Assembly (NCBI GenBank): GCA_947683425.1 | Contig: CANTUQ010000331.1 | Location: forward strand, 62,001 to 126,000 | Direction: 5' to 3' | Source: Excoecaria cochinchinensis | Taxonomy: Eukaryota > Streptophyta > Magnoliopsida > Malpighiales > Euphorbiaceae | Length of the DNA stretch: 64,000 nucleotides | Part shown: positions 11,387-24,402 of the stretch, piece after piece | Numbering within the stretch: the first letter of the stretch is position 1 | Layout: each line of letters opens with the position of its first letter | Program-made: the position numbers and the translations under genes | The notes under the pieces: generated by a model | Database searches by the model: none | Told to the model about the DNA's origin: nothing | Seen by the model: the letters and a program-made list of their open reading frames with translations, nothing else

Positions 11387-13328
11387 TGCGTAATGACCGG
11401 CGAGACTCCAGCAGCTGTTCCAATCGAGTTCTCCTGAATTATTAGACTCGGATCAAAAATTTCACCACTTTTTGCGATTTCTCGATTTTGGCGATTTTCC
11501 CTATGGTACCCCTAGGGAAATCCGTCGGATTCCGACGAAGCCGATTCTCGATGCGTTGTGACCGGCGAGCCTCGAGCAGCTGTTCCAATCGAGTTCTCCT
11601 AAATTATTGGACTCGGATCCAAAATTTCACCACTTTTTGCGATTTCTCGATTTTGGTGATTTTCCCTAGTGGTACGCCTAGGGAAATCCGTAAAAATCTG
11701 TCGGATTCCGACGATGCCGATTCTCGATGACGATGCCGATTCTCGATGCGTTGTGACCGGCGAGCCTCCAGCAGCTATTCCAATCGAGTTCTCTTGAATT
11801 ATTGGACTCGGATCCAAAATTTCACCACTTTTTGCGATTTCTCGATTTTGGCGATTTTCCCTAGTGGTACCCCTAGGGAAATCCGTAAAAATCCGTCGAA
11901 TTCCGACGAAGCCGATTCTCGATGCGTTGTGACCGGCGAGCCTCCAGCAGCTGTTCCAATCGAGTTCTCCTGAATTATTGGACTCGGATCAAAAATTTCA
12001 CCACTTTTTGCGATTTCTCGATTTTGGCGATTTTTCCTAGTGGTACCCCTAGGGAAATCTGTAAAAATCCGTCGGATTCCGACGAAGCCGATTCTCGATG
12101 CGTTGTGACCGGCGAGCCTCCAGCAGCTGTTCCAATCGAGTTCTCCTGAATTATTGGACTCGGATCCAAAATTTCACCACTTTTTGCGATTTCTCGATTT
12201 TGGCGATTTTCCCTAGTGGTACCCCTAGGGAAATCCGTAAAAATCCGTCGGATTCCGACGAAGCCGATTCTCGATGCGTTGTGACCGGCGAGCCTCCAGC
12301 AGCTGTTCCAATCGAGTTCTCCTGAATTATTGGACTCGGATCCAAAATTTCACCACTTTTTGCGATTTCTCGATTTTGGCGATTTTCCCTAGTGGTACCC
12401 CTAGGGAAATCCGTAAAAATCCGTCGGATTCCGACGAAGCCGATTCTCGATGCGTTGTGACCTGGGAGCCTCCAGCAGCTGTTCCAATCGAGTTCTCCTG
12501 AATTATTGGACTCGGATCCAAAATTTCACCACTTTTTACGATTTCTCGATTTTGGCGATTTTCCCTAGTGGTACCCCTAGGGAAATCCGTAAAAATCCGT
12601 CGGATTCCGACGAAGCCGATTCTCGATGCGTTGTGACCGGCGAGCCTCCAGCAGCTGTTCCAATCGAGTTCTCCTGAATTATTGGACTCGGATCCAAAAT
12701 TTCACCACTTTTTGCGATTTCTCGATTTTGGCGATTTTCCCTAGTGGTACCCCTAGGGAAATCCGTAAAAATCCGTCGGATTCCGACGAAGCCGATTCTC
12801 GATGCGTTGTCACCGGCGAGCCTCCAGCAGCTGTTCCAATCGAGTTCTCCTGAATTATTGGACTCGGATCCAAAATTTCACCACTTTTTGCGATTTCTCG
12901 ATTTTGGCGATTTTCCCTAGTGGTACCCCTAGGGAAATCCGTCGGATTCCGACGAAGCCGATTCTCAATGCGTTGTGACCGGCGAGCCTCCAGAAGCTGT
13001 TCCAATCGAGTTCTCCTGAATTATTGGACTCGGATCCAAAATTTCACCACTTTTTGCGATTTCTCGATTTTGGCGATTTTCCCTAATGGTACCCCTAGGG
13101 AAATCCGTAAAAATCCGTCGGATTCCGACGAAGCCGATTCTCGATGCGTTGTGACCGGCGAGCCTCCAGCAGCTGTTCCAATCGAGTTCTCCTGAATTAT
13201 TGGACTCGGATCCAAAATTTCACCACTTTTTGCGATTTCTCGATTTTGGCGATTTTCCCTAGTGGTACCCCTAGGGAAATCCGTAAAAATCCGTCGGATT
13301 CCGACGAAGCCGATTCTCGATGCGTTGT
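10507..13328. repeat. Long near-identical direct repeat, left copy
   Basis: This 2.8-kb stretch recurs 3,332 bp downstream at 13,839-16,660. All monomer lengths and all diagnostic substitutions I checked agree, including gacctgggagcc (12,460 / 15,792) and cctaggtaaatcc (10,985 / 14,317). The copies part at 13,329 / 16,661, where ttgtca meets ttgtga. Confidence 0.85.
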
Positions 13329-14718
13329 CACCGGCGAGCCTCCAGCAGCTGTTCCAATCGAGTTCTCCTGAATTATTGGACTCGGATCCAAAATTTCACC
13401 ACTTTTTGCGATTTCTCGATTTTGGCGATTTTCCCTAGTGGTACCCCTAGGGAAATCCGTCGGATTCCGACGAAGCCGATTCTCAATGCGTTGTGACCGG
13501 CGAGCCTCCAGAAGCTGTTCCAATCGAGTTCTCCTGAATTATTGGACTCGGATCCAAAATTTCACCACTTTTTGCGATTTCTCGATTTTGGCGATTTTCC
13601 CTAATGGTACCCCTAGGGAAATCCGTAAAAATCCGTCGGATTCCGACGAAGCCGATTCTCGATGCGTTGTGACCGGCGAGCCTCCAGCAGCTGTTCCAAT
13701 CGAGTTCTCCTGAATTATTGGACTCGGATCCAAAATTTCACCACTTTTTGCGATTTCTCGATTTTGGCGATTTTCCCTAGTGGTACCCCTAGGGAAATCC
13801 GTAAAAATCCGTCGGATTCCGACGAAGCCGATTCTCGATGCGTTGTGACCGGGGAGCCTCCAGCAGCTGTTCCAATCGAGTTCTCCTGAATTATTGGACT
13901 CGGATCCAAAATTTCACCACTTTTTACGATTTCTCGATTTTGGCGATTTTCCCTAGTGGTACCCCTAGGGAAATCCGTAAAAATCCGTCGGATTCCGACG
14001 AAGCCGATTCTCGATGCGTTGTGACCGGTGAGCCTCCAGCAGCTGTTCCAATCGAGTTCTCCTGAATTATTGGACTCGGATCCAAAATTTCACCACTTTT
14101 TGCGATTTCTCGATTTTGGCGATTTTCCCTAGTGGTACCCCTAGGGAAATCCGTAAAAATCCGTCGGATTCCGACGAAGCCGATTCTCGATGCGTTGTGA
14201 CCGGCGAGCCTCCAGCAGCTGTTCCAATCGAGTTCTCCTGAATTATTGGACTCGGATCCAAAATTTCACCACTTTTTGCGATTTCTCGATTTTGGCGATT
14301 TTCCCTAGTGGTACCCCTAGGTAAATCCGTAAAAATCCGTCGGATTCCGACGAAGCCGATTCTCGATGCGTTGTGACCGGCGAGCCTCCAGCAGCTGTTC
14401 CAATCGAGTTCTCCTGAATTATTGGACTCGAATCCAAAATTTCACCACTTTTTGCGATTTCTCGATTTTGGCGATTTTCCCTAGTGGTACCCCTAGGGAA
14501 ATCTGTAAAAATCCGTCGGATTCCGACGAAGCCGATTCTCTATGCGTTGTGACCGGCGAGCCTCCAGCAGCTGTTCCAATCGAGTTCTCCCGAATTATTG
14601 GACTCGGATCAAAAATTTCACCACTTTTTGCGATTTCTCGATTTTGGCGATTTTCCCTAGTGGTACCCCTAGGGAAATCCATAAAAATCCGTCGGATTCC
14701 GACGAAGCCGATTCTCGA
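11387..14718. repeat. HOR block B5, 19-mer, 3,332 bp
   Basis: It equals B4 plus one additional 176+166 dimer (342 bp) around 13,145-13,486. Shared private changes, such as gatgcgtaatgacc (near 11,385 and 14,717), ttattagactcgg (near 11,440 and 14,772) and ttctcttgaatt (near 11,790 and 15,122), tie B5 to B6 and are absent from B1-B4. The B5-B6 duplication is therefore the more recent event. Confidence 0.88.
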
Positions 14719-16660
14719 TGCGTAATGACCGGCGAGACTCCAGCAGCTGTTCCAATCGAGTTCTCCTGAATTATTAGACTCGGATCAAAAATTTCACCAC
14801 TTTTTGCGATTTCTCGATTTTGGCGATTTTCCCTATGGTACCCCTAGGGAAATCCGTCGGATTCCGACGAAGCCGATTCTCGATGCGTTGTGACCGGCGA
14901 GCCTCGAGCAGCTGTTCCAATCGAGTTCTCCTAAATTATTGGACTCGGATCCAAAATTTCACCACTTTTTGCGATTTCTCGATTTTGGTGATTTTCCCTA
15001 GTGGTACGCCTAGGGAAATCCGTAAAAATCTGTCGGATTCCGACGATGCCGATTCTCGATGACGATGCCGATTCTCGATGCGTTGTGACCGGCGAGCCTC
15101 CAGCAGCTATTCCAATCGAGTTCTCTTGAATTATTGGACTCGGATCCAAAATTTCACCACTTTTTGCGATTTCTCGATTTTGGCGATTTTCCCTAGTGGT
15201 ACCCCTAGGGAAATCCGTAAAAATCCGTCGAATTCCGACGAAGCCGATTCTCGATGCGTTGTGACCGGCGAGCCTCCAGCAGCTGTTCCAATCGAGTTCT
15301 CCTGAATTATTGGACTCGGATCAAAAATTTCACCACTTTTTGCGATTTCTCGATTTTGGCGATTTTTCCTAGTGGTACCCCTAGGGAAATCTGTAAAAAT
15401 CCGTCGGATTCCGACGAAGCCGATTCTCGATGCGTTGTGACCGGCGAGCCTCCAGCAGCTGTTCCAATCGAGTTCTCCTGAATTATTGGACTCGGATCCA
15501 AAATTTCACCACTTTTTGCGATTTCTCGATTTTGGCGATTTTCCCTAGTGGTACCCCTAGGGAAATCCGTAAAAATCCGTCGGATTCCGACGAAGCCGAT
15601 TCTCGATGCGTTGTGACCGGCGAGCCTCCAGCAGCTGTTCCAATCGAGTTCTCCTGAATTATTGGACTCGGATCCAAAATTTCACCACTTTTTGCGATTT
15701 CTCGATTTTGGCGATTTTCCCTAGTGGTACCCCTAGGGAAATCCGTAAAAATCCGTCGGATTCCGACGAAGCCGATTCTCGATGCGTTGTGACCTGGGAG
15801 CCTCCAGCAGCTGTTCCAATCGAGTTCTCCTGAATTATTGGACTCGGATCCAAAATTTCACCACTTTTTACGATTTCTCGATTTTGGCGATTTTCCCTAG
15901 TGGTACCCCTAGGGAAATCCGTAAAAATCCGTCGGATTCCGACGAAGCCGATTCTCGATGCGTTGTGACCGGCGAGCCTCCAGCAGCTGTTCCAATCGAG
16001 TTCTCCTGAATTATTGGACTCGGATCCAAAATTTCACCACTTTTTGCGATTTCTCGATTTTGGCGATTTTCCCTAGTGGTACCCCTAGGGAAATCCGTAA
16101 AAATCCGTCGGATTCCGACGAAGCCGATTCTCGATGCGTTGTCACCGGCGAGCCTCCAGCAGCTGTTCCAATCGAGTTCTCCTGAATTATTGGACTCGGA
16201 TCCAAAATTTCACCACTTTTTGCGATTTCTCGATTTTGGCGATTTTCCCTAGTGGTACCCCTAGGGAAATCCGTCGGATTCCGACGAAGCCGATTCTCAA
16301 TGCGTTGTGACCGGCGAGCCTCCAGAAGCTGTTCCAATCGAGTTCTCCTGAATTATTGGACTCGGATCCAAAATTTCACCACTTTTTGCGATTTCTCGAT
16401 TTTGGCGATTTTCCCTAATGGTACCCCTAGGGAAATCCGTAAAAATCCGTCGGATTCCGACGAAGCCGATTCTCGATGCGTTGTGACCGGCGAGCCTCCA
16501 GCAGCTGTTCCAATCGAGTTCTCCTGAATTATTGGACTCGGATCCAAAATTTCACCACTTTTTGCGATTTCTCGATTTTGGCGATTTTCCCTAGTGGTAC
16601 CCCTAGGGAAATCCGTAAAAATCCGTCGGATTCCGACGAAGCCGATTCTCGATGCGTTGT
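13839..16660. repeat. Long near-identical direct repeat, right copy
   Basis: Right copy of the 3,332-bp-spaced duplication. Identity this high over 2.8 kb points to a very recent segmental event, or to an assembly duplication that only long reads could exclude. Confidence 0.85.
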
Positions 16661-17180
16661 GACCGGCGAGCCTCCAGCAGCTGTTCCAATCGAGTTCTCC
16701 TGAATTATTGGACTCGGATCCAAAATTTCACCACTTTTTGCGATTTCTCGATTTTGGCGATTTTCCCTAGTGGTACCCCTAGGGAAATCCGTAAAAATCC
16801 GTCGGATTCCGACGAAGCCGATTCTCGATGCGTTGTGACCGGGGAGCCTCCAGCAGCTGTTCCAATCGAGTTCTATTGAATTATTGGACTCGGATCCAAA
16901 ATTTCACCACTTTTTACGATTTCTCGATTTTGGCGATTTTCCCTAGTGGTACCCCTAGGGAAATCCGTAAAAATCCGTCGGATTCCGACGAAGCCGATTC
17001 TCGATGCGTTGTGACCGGTGAGCCTCCAGCAGCTGTTCCAATCGAGTTCTCCTGAATTATTGGACTCGGATCCAAAATTTCACCACTTTTTGCGATTTCT
17101 CGATTTTGGCGATTTTCCCTAGTGGTACCCCTAGGGAAATCCGTAAAAATCCGTCGGATTCCGACGAAGCCGATTCTCGA
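14719..17180. repeat. HOR block B6, partial copy of B5
   Basis: It repeats B5 from its marker dimer (landmarks 14,883 and 15,078) through the 166-bp monomer at 16,300. After about 16,660 it no longer follows B5 but resembles the later part of B4/B5 (ggggagcc then ggtgagcc). This indicates a junction before the 518-bp trimers begin. Confidence 0.82.
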
Positions 17181-17698
17181 TGCGTTGTCACCGGCGAGCC
17201 TCCAGCAGCTGTTCCAATCGAGTTCTCCTGAATTATTGGACTCGGATCCAAAATTTCACCACTTTTTGCGATTTCTCGATTTTGGCGATTTTCCCTAGTG
17301 GTACCCCTAGGGAAATCCGTCGGATTCCGACGAAGCCGATTCTCAATGCGTTGTGACCGGCGAGCCTCCAGAAGCTGTTCCAATCGAGTTCTCCTGAATT
17401 ATTGGACTCGGATCCAAAATTTCACCACTTTTTGCGATTTCTCGATTTTGGCGATTTTCCCTAATGGTACCCCTAGGGAAATCCGTAAAAATCCGTCGGA
17501 TTCCGACGAAGCCGATTCTCGATGCGTTGTGACCGGCGAGCCGCCAGCAGCTGTTCCAATCGAGTTCTCCTGAATTATTGGACTCGGATCCAAAATTTCA
17601 CCACTTTTTGCGATTTCTCGATTTTGGCGATTTTCCCTAGTGGTACCCCTAGGGAAATCCGTAAAAATCCGTCGGATTCCGACGAAGCCGATTCTCGA
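17181..17698. repeat. 518-bp trimer unit 1
   Basis: The unit is 166+176+176 bp. It carries caatgcg with ccagaagctg, an aatggtacc variant (G of agtgg changed), and agccgccagc. A precursor without the agccgcc change is seen at about 12,803-13,320. Confidence 0.9.
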
Positions 17699-18216
17699 TG
17701 CGTTGTCACCGACGAGCCTCCAGCAGCTGTTCCAATCGAGTTCTCCTGAATTATTGGACTCGGATCCAAAATTTCACCACTTTTTGCGATTTCTCGATTT
17801 TGGCGATTTTCCCTAGTGGTACCCCTAGGGAAATCCGTCGGATTCCGACGAAGCCGATTCTCAATGCGTTGTGACCGGCGAGCCTCCAGAAGCTGTTCCA
17901 ATCGAGTTCTCCTGAATTATTGGACTCGGATCCAAAATTTCACCACTTTTTGCGATTTCTCGATTTTGGCGATTTTCCCTAATGGTACCCCTAGGGAAAT
18001 CCGTAAAAATCCGTCGGATTCCGACGAAGCCGATTCTCGATGCGTTGTGACCGGCGAGCCGCCAGCAGCTGTTCCAATCGAGTTCTCCTGAATTATTGGA
18101 CTCGGATCCAAAATTTCACCACTTTTTGCGATTTCTCGATTTTGGCGATTTTCCCTAGTGGTACCCCTAGGGAAATCCGTAAAAATCCGTCGGATTCCGA
18201 CGAAGCCGATTCTCGA
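17699..18216. repeat. 518-bp trimer unit 2
   Basis: It has the same three-monomer order and private variants as unit 1, plus ttgtcaccgacgag at its boundary, which is shared with unit 3. Confidence 0.9.
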
Positions 18217-18734
18217 TGCGTTGTCACCGACGAGCCTCCAGCAGCTGTTCCAATCGAGTTCTCCTGAATTATTGGACTCGGATCCAAAATTTCACCACTT
18301 TTTGCGATTTCTCGATTTTGGCGATTTTCCCTAGTGGTACCCCTAGGGAAATCCGTCGGATTCCGACGAAGCCGATTCTCAATGCGTTGTGACCGGCGAG
18401 CCTCCAGAAGCTGTTCCAATCGAGTTCTCCTGAATTATTGGACTCGGATCCAAAATTTCACCACTTTTTGCGATTTCTCGATTTTGGCGATTTTCCCTAA
18501 TGGTACCCCTAGGGAAATCCGTAAAAATCCGTCGGATTCCGACGAAGCCGATTCTCGATGCGTTGTGACCGGCGAGCCGCCAGCAGCTGTTCCAATCGAG
18601 TTCTCCTGAATTATTGGACTCGGATCCAAAATTTCACCACTTTTTGCGATTTCTCGATTTTGGCGATTTTCCCTAGTGGTACCCCTAGGGAAATCCGTAA
18701 AAATCCGTCGGATTCCGACGAAGCCGATTCTCGA
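18217..18734. repeat. 518-bp trimer unit 3
   Basis: Third consecutive copy with the same marks. The next monomer reverts to ttgtcaccggcg, ending the local amplification. Confidence 0.9.
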
Positions 18735-21700
18735 TGCGTTGTCACCGACGAGCCTCCAGCAGCTGTTCCAATCGAGTTCTCCTGAATTATTGGACTCGGA
18801 TCCAAAATTTCACCACTTTTTGCGATTTCTCGATTTTGGCGATTTTCCCTAGTGGTACCCCTAGGGAAATCCGTAAAAATCCGTCGGATTCCGACGAAGC
18901 CGATTCTCGATGCGTTGTCACCGGCGAGCCTCCAGCAGCTGTTCCAATCGAGTTCTCCTGAATTATTGGACTCGGATCAAAAATTTCACCACTTTTTGCG
19001 ATTTCTCGATTTTGGCGATTTTCCCTAGTGGTACCCCTAGGGAAATCCGTAAAAATCCGTCGGATTCCGACGAAGCCGATTCTCGATACGTTGTGACCGG
19101 CGAGCCTCCAGCAGCTGTTCCAATCGAGTTCTCCTGAATTATTGGACTCGGATCCAAAATTTCACCACTTTTTGCGATTTCTCGATTTTGGCGATTTTCC
19201 CTAGTGGTACCCCTAGGGAAATCCGTCGGATTCCGACGAAGCCGATTCTCGATGCGTTGTGACCGGCGAGTGTCCAGCAGCTGTTCCAATCGAGTTCTCC
19301 TGAATTATTGGACTCGGATCCAAAATTTCACCACTTTTTGCGATTTCTCGATTTTGGCGATTTTCCCTAGTGGTACCCCTAGGGAAATCCGTAAAAATCC
19401 GTCGAATTCCGACGAAGCCGATTCTCGATGCATTGTGATCGGCGAGCCTCCAGCAGCTGTTCCAATCGAGTTCTCCTGAATTATTGGACTCGGATCCAAA
19501 ATTTCACCACTTTTTGCGATTTCTCGATTTTGGCGATTTTCCCTAGTGGTACCCCTAGGGAAATCCGTAAAAATCCGTCGGATTCCGACGAAGCCGATTC
19601 TCGATGCGTTGTGACCGGCGAGCCTCCAGCAGCTGTTCCAATCGAGTTCTCCTGAATTATTGGACTCGGATCCAAAATTTCACCACTTTTTGCGATTTCT
19701 CGATTTTGGCGATTTTCCCTAGTGGTACCCCTAGGGAAATCCGTAAAAATTCGTCGGATTCCGACGAAGCCGATTCTCGATGCGTTGTGTACGGCGAGCC
19801 TCCAGTAGCTGTTCCAATCTAGTTCTCCTGAATTATTGGACTCGGATCCAAAATTTCACCACTTTTTGCGATTTCTCGATTTTGGCGATTTTCCCTAGTG
19901 GTACCCCTAGGGAAATCCGTCGGATTCCGACGAAGCCGATTCTCGATGCGTTGTGACCGGCGAGCCTCCAGCAGCTGTTCCAATCGAGTTCTCCTGAATT
20001 ATTGGACTCGGATCCAAAATTTCACCACTTTTTGCGATTTCTCGATTTTGGCGATTTTCCCTAGTGGTACCCCTAGGGAAATCCGTCGGATTCCGACGAA
20101 GCCGATTCTCGATGCGTTGTGACCGGCGAGCCTCCAGCAGCTGTTCCAATTGAGTTCTCCTGAATTATTGGACTCGGATCCAAAATTTCACCACTTTTTG
20201 CGATTTCTCGATTTTGGCGATTTTCCCTAGTGGTACCCCTAGTGAAATCCGTAAAAATCCGTCGGATTCCGACGAAGCCGATTCTCGATGCGTTGTGACC
20301 GGCGAGCCTCCAGCAGCTATTCCAATCGAGTTCTCCTGAATTATTGGACTCGGATCCAAAATTTCACCACTTTTTGCGATTTCTCGATTTTGGCGATTTT
20401 CCCTAGTGGTACCCCTAGGGAAATCCGTCGGATTCCGACGAAGCCGATTCTCAATGCTTTGTGACCGGAGAGCCTCCAGCAGCTGTTCCAATCGAGTTCT
20501 CCTGAATTATTGGACTCGGATCCAAAATTTCACCACTTTTTGCGATTTCTCGATTTTGGCGATTTTCCCTAGTGGTACCCCTAGGGAAATCCGTAAAAAT
20601 CTGTCGGATTCCGACGAAGCCGATTCTCGATGCGTTGTGACCGGCGAGCCTCCAGCAGCTATTCCAATCGAGTTCTCCTGAATTATTGGACTCGGATCCA
20701 AAATTTCACCACTTTTTGCGATTTCTCGATTTTGGCGATTTTCCCTAGTGGTACCCCTAGGGAAATCCGTAAAAATCCGTCGAATTCCGACGAAGCCGAT
20801 TCTCGATGCGTTGTGACCGGCGAGCCTCCAGCAGCTGTTCCAATCGAGTTCTCCTGAATTATTGGACTTGGATCCAAAATTTCACCACTTTTTGCGATTT
20901 CTCGATTTTGGCGATTTTCCCTAGTGGTACCCCTAGGGAAATCTGTAAAAATCCGTCGGATTCCGATCAAGCCGATTCTCGATGCGTTGTGACCGGCGAG
21001 CCTCCAGCAGCTGTTCCAATCGAGTTCTCCTGAATTATTGGACTCGGATCCAAAATTTCACCACTTTTTGCGATTTCTCGATTTTGGTGATTTTCCCTAG
21101 TGGTACCCCTAGGGAAATCCGTCGGATTCCGACGAAACCGATTCTCAATGCGTTGTGACCGGCGAGCCTCCAGCAGCTGTTCCAATCGAGTTCTCCTGAA
21201 TTATTGGACTCGGATCAAAAATTTCACCACTTTTTGCGATTTCTCGATTTTGGCGATTTTCCCTAGTGGTACCCCTAGGGAAATCCGTCGGATTCCGACG
21301 AAGCCGATTCTCTATGCGTTGTGACCGGCGAGCCTCCAGCAGCTGTTCCAATCGAGTTCTCCTGAATTATTGGACTCGGATCCAAAATTTCACATCTTTT
21401 TGCGATTTCTCGATTTTGGCGATTTTCCCTAGTGGTACCCATAGGGAAATCCGTAAAAATCCGTCGGATTCCGACGAAGCCGATTCTCGATGCGTTGTGA
21501 CCGGCGAGCCTCCAGCAGCTGTTCCAATCGAGTTCTCCTGAATTATTGGACTCGGATCCAAAATTTCACCACTTTTTGCGATTTCTCGATTTTGGCGATT
21601 TTCCCTAGTGGTACCCCTAGGGAAATCCGTCGGATTCCGACGAAGCCGATTCTCGATGCGTTGTGGCCGGCGAGCGTCCAGCAGCTGTTCCAATCGAGTT

Positions 21701-24402
21701 CTCCTGAATTATTGGACTCGGATCCAAAATTTCACCACTTTTTGCGATTTCTCGATTTTGGCGATTTTCCCTAGTGGTACCCCTAGGGAAATCCGTAAAA
21801 ATCCGTCGGATTCCGACGAAGCCGATTCTCGATGCGTTGTGACCGGCGAGCCTCCAGCAGCTGTTCCAATCGAGTTCTCCTGAATTATTGGACTCGGATC
21901 CAAAATTTCACCACTTTTTGCGATTTCTCGATTTTGGCGATTTTCCCTAGTGGTACCCCTAGGGAAATCCGTCAAAATTCGTCGGATTCCGACGAAGCCG
22001 ATTCTCGATGCGTTGTGACCGGCGAGCCTCCAGCAGCTGTTCCAATCGAGTTCTCCTGAATTATTGGATTCGGATCCAAAATTTTACCACTTTTTGCGAT
22101 TTCTCGATTTTGGCGATTTTCCCTAGTGGTACCCCTAGGGAAATCCGTAAAAATCCGTCGGATTTCGACGAAGCCGATTCTCGATGCGTTGTGACCGGCG
22201 AGCCTCCAGCAGTTGTTCCAATCGAGTTCTCCTGAATTATTGGACTCGGATCCAAAATTTCACCACTTTTTGCGATTTCTCGATTTTGGCGATTTTCCCT
22301 AGTGGTACCCCTAGGGAAATCCGTCGGATTCCGACGAAGCCGATTCTCGATGCGTTGTGACCGGCGAGCCTCCAGCAGCTGTTGCAATCAAGTTCTCCTG
22401 AATTATTAGACTCGGATCCAAAATTTCACCACTTTTTGCGATTTCTCGATTTTGGCGATTTTCCCTAGTGGTACCCCTAGGGAAATCCGTCGGATTCCGA
22501 TGAAGCCGATTCTCGATGCGTTGTGACCGGCGAGCCTCTAGCAGCTGTTCCAATCGAGTTCTCCTGAATTATTGAACTCGGATCCAAAATTTCACCACTT
22601 TTTGCGATTTCTCGATTTTGGCGATTTTCCCTAGTGGTACCCCTAGGGAAATCCGTAAAAATCTGTCGGATTCCGACGAAGCCGATTCTCGATGCGTTGT
22701 GACCGGCGAGCCTCCAGCAGCTATTCCAATCGAGTTCTCCTGAATTATTGGACTCGGATCCAAAATTTCACCACTTTTTGCGATTTCTCGATTTTGGCGA
22801 TTTTCCCTAGTGGTATCCCTAGGGAAATCCGTCGGATTCCGACGAAGCCGATTCTCAATGCGTTGTGACCGGCGAGCCTCCAGCAGCTGTTCCAATTGAG
22901 TTCTCCTGAATTATTGGACTCGGATCCAAAATTTCACCACTTTTTGCGATTTCTCGATTTTGGCGATTTTCCCTAGTGGTACCCCTAGGGAAATCCGTAA
23001 AAATCCATCGGATTCCGACGAAGCCGATTCTCGATGCGTTGTGACCGGCGAGCCTCCAGCAGCTGTTCCAATCGAGTTCTCCTGAATTATTGGACTCGGA
23101 TCCAAAATTTCACCACTTTTTGCGATTTCTCGATTTTGGCAATTTTCCCTAGTGGTACCCCTAGGGAAATCCGTAAAAATCCGTCGGATTCCGACGAAGC
23201 CGATTCTCGATGCGTTGTGACCAGCGAGCCTCCGGCAGCTGTTCCAATCGAGTTCTCCTGAATTATTGGACTCGGATCCAAAATTTCACCACTTTTTGCG
23301 ATTTCTCGATTTTGGCGATTTTCCCTAGTGGTACCCCTAGGGAAATCCGTCGGATTCCGACGAAGCCGATTCTCGATGCGTTGTGACCGGCGAGCTTCCA
23401 GCAGCTGTTAAAATCGAGTTCTCCTGAATTATTGGACTCGGATCCAAAATTTCACCACTTTTTGCGATTTCTCGATTTTGGCGATTTTCCCTAGTGGTAC
23501 CCCTAGGGAAATCCGTAAAAATCCGTCGGATTCCGACGAAGCCGATTCTCGATGCATTGTGACCGGCGAGCCTCCAGCAGCTGTTCCAATCGAGTTCTCC
23601 TGAATTATTGGACTCGGATCCAAAATTTCACCACTTTTTGCGATTTCTCGATTTTGGCGATTTTTCCTAGTGGTACCCCTAGGGAAATCCGTAAAAATCC
23701 GTCGGATTTCGACGAAGCCGATTCTCGATGCGTTGTGACCGGCGAGCCTCCAGCAGCTGTTCCAATCGAGTTCTCCTGAATTATTGGACTCGGATCCAAA
23801 ATTTCACCACTTTTTGCGATTTCTCGATTTTGGCGATTTTCCCTAGTGGTACCCCTAGGGAAATCCGTAAAAATCCGTCGGATTCCGACGAAGCCGATTC
23901 TCGATGCGTTGTGACCGGCAAGCCTCCAACAGCTGTTCCAATCGAGTTCTCCTGAATTATTGGACTCGGATCCAAAATTTCACCACTTTTTGCGATTTCT
24001 CGATTTTGGCGATTTTCCCTAGTGGTACCCCTAGGGAAATCCGTCGGATTCCGACGAAGCCGATTCCCGATGTGTTGTGACAGGCGAGCCTCCAGCAGCT
24101 GTTCCAATCGAGTTCTCCTGAATTATTGGACTCGGAATTTAAATTTCACCACTTTTTGCGATTTCTCGATTTTGGCGATTTTCCCTAGTGGTACCCCTAG
24201 GGAAATCCGTCGGATTCCGACGAAGCCAATTCTCGATGCATTGTGACCGGCGAGCCTCCAGCAGCTGTTCCAATCGAGTTATCCTGAATTATTGGACTCG
24301 GATCTAAAATTTCACCACTTTTTGCGATTTCTCGATTTTGGCGATTTTCCCTAGTGGTACCCCTAGGGAAATCCGTCGGATTCCGACGAAGCCGATTCTC
24401 GA
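18735..24402. repeat. Mixed 176/166-bp segment, no clear HOR
   Basis: It holds 33 monomers, 14 of them 166 bp, in an irregular order (adjacent short pairs end at landmarks 19,946/20,112, 21,148/21,314, 22,350/22,516 and 24,070/24,236/24,402). Many private substitutions occur, such as gttgtgtacggcg near 19,787 and ggaatttaaatttc near 24,136. No multi-monomer block repeats by eye. It is probably an older, less recently homogenised stretch. Confidence 0.8.

Noticed and set aside
19780..19946. Isolated CAGTAG monomer at 19.8 kb as evidence of transfer from the right-hand subfamily
   Set aside because: It lacks the other right-hand marks, so an independent C-to-T change is simpler.
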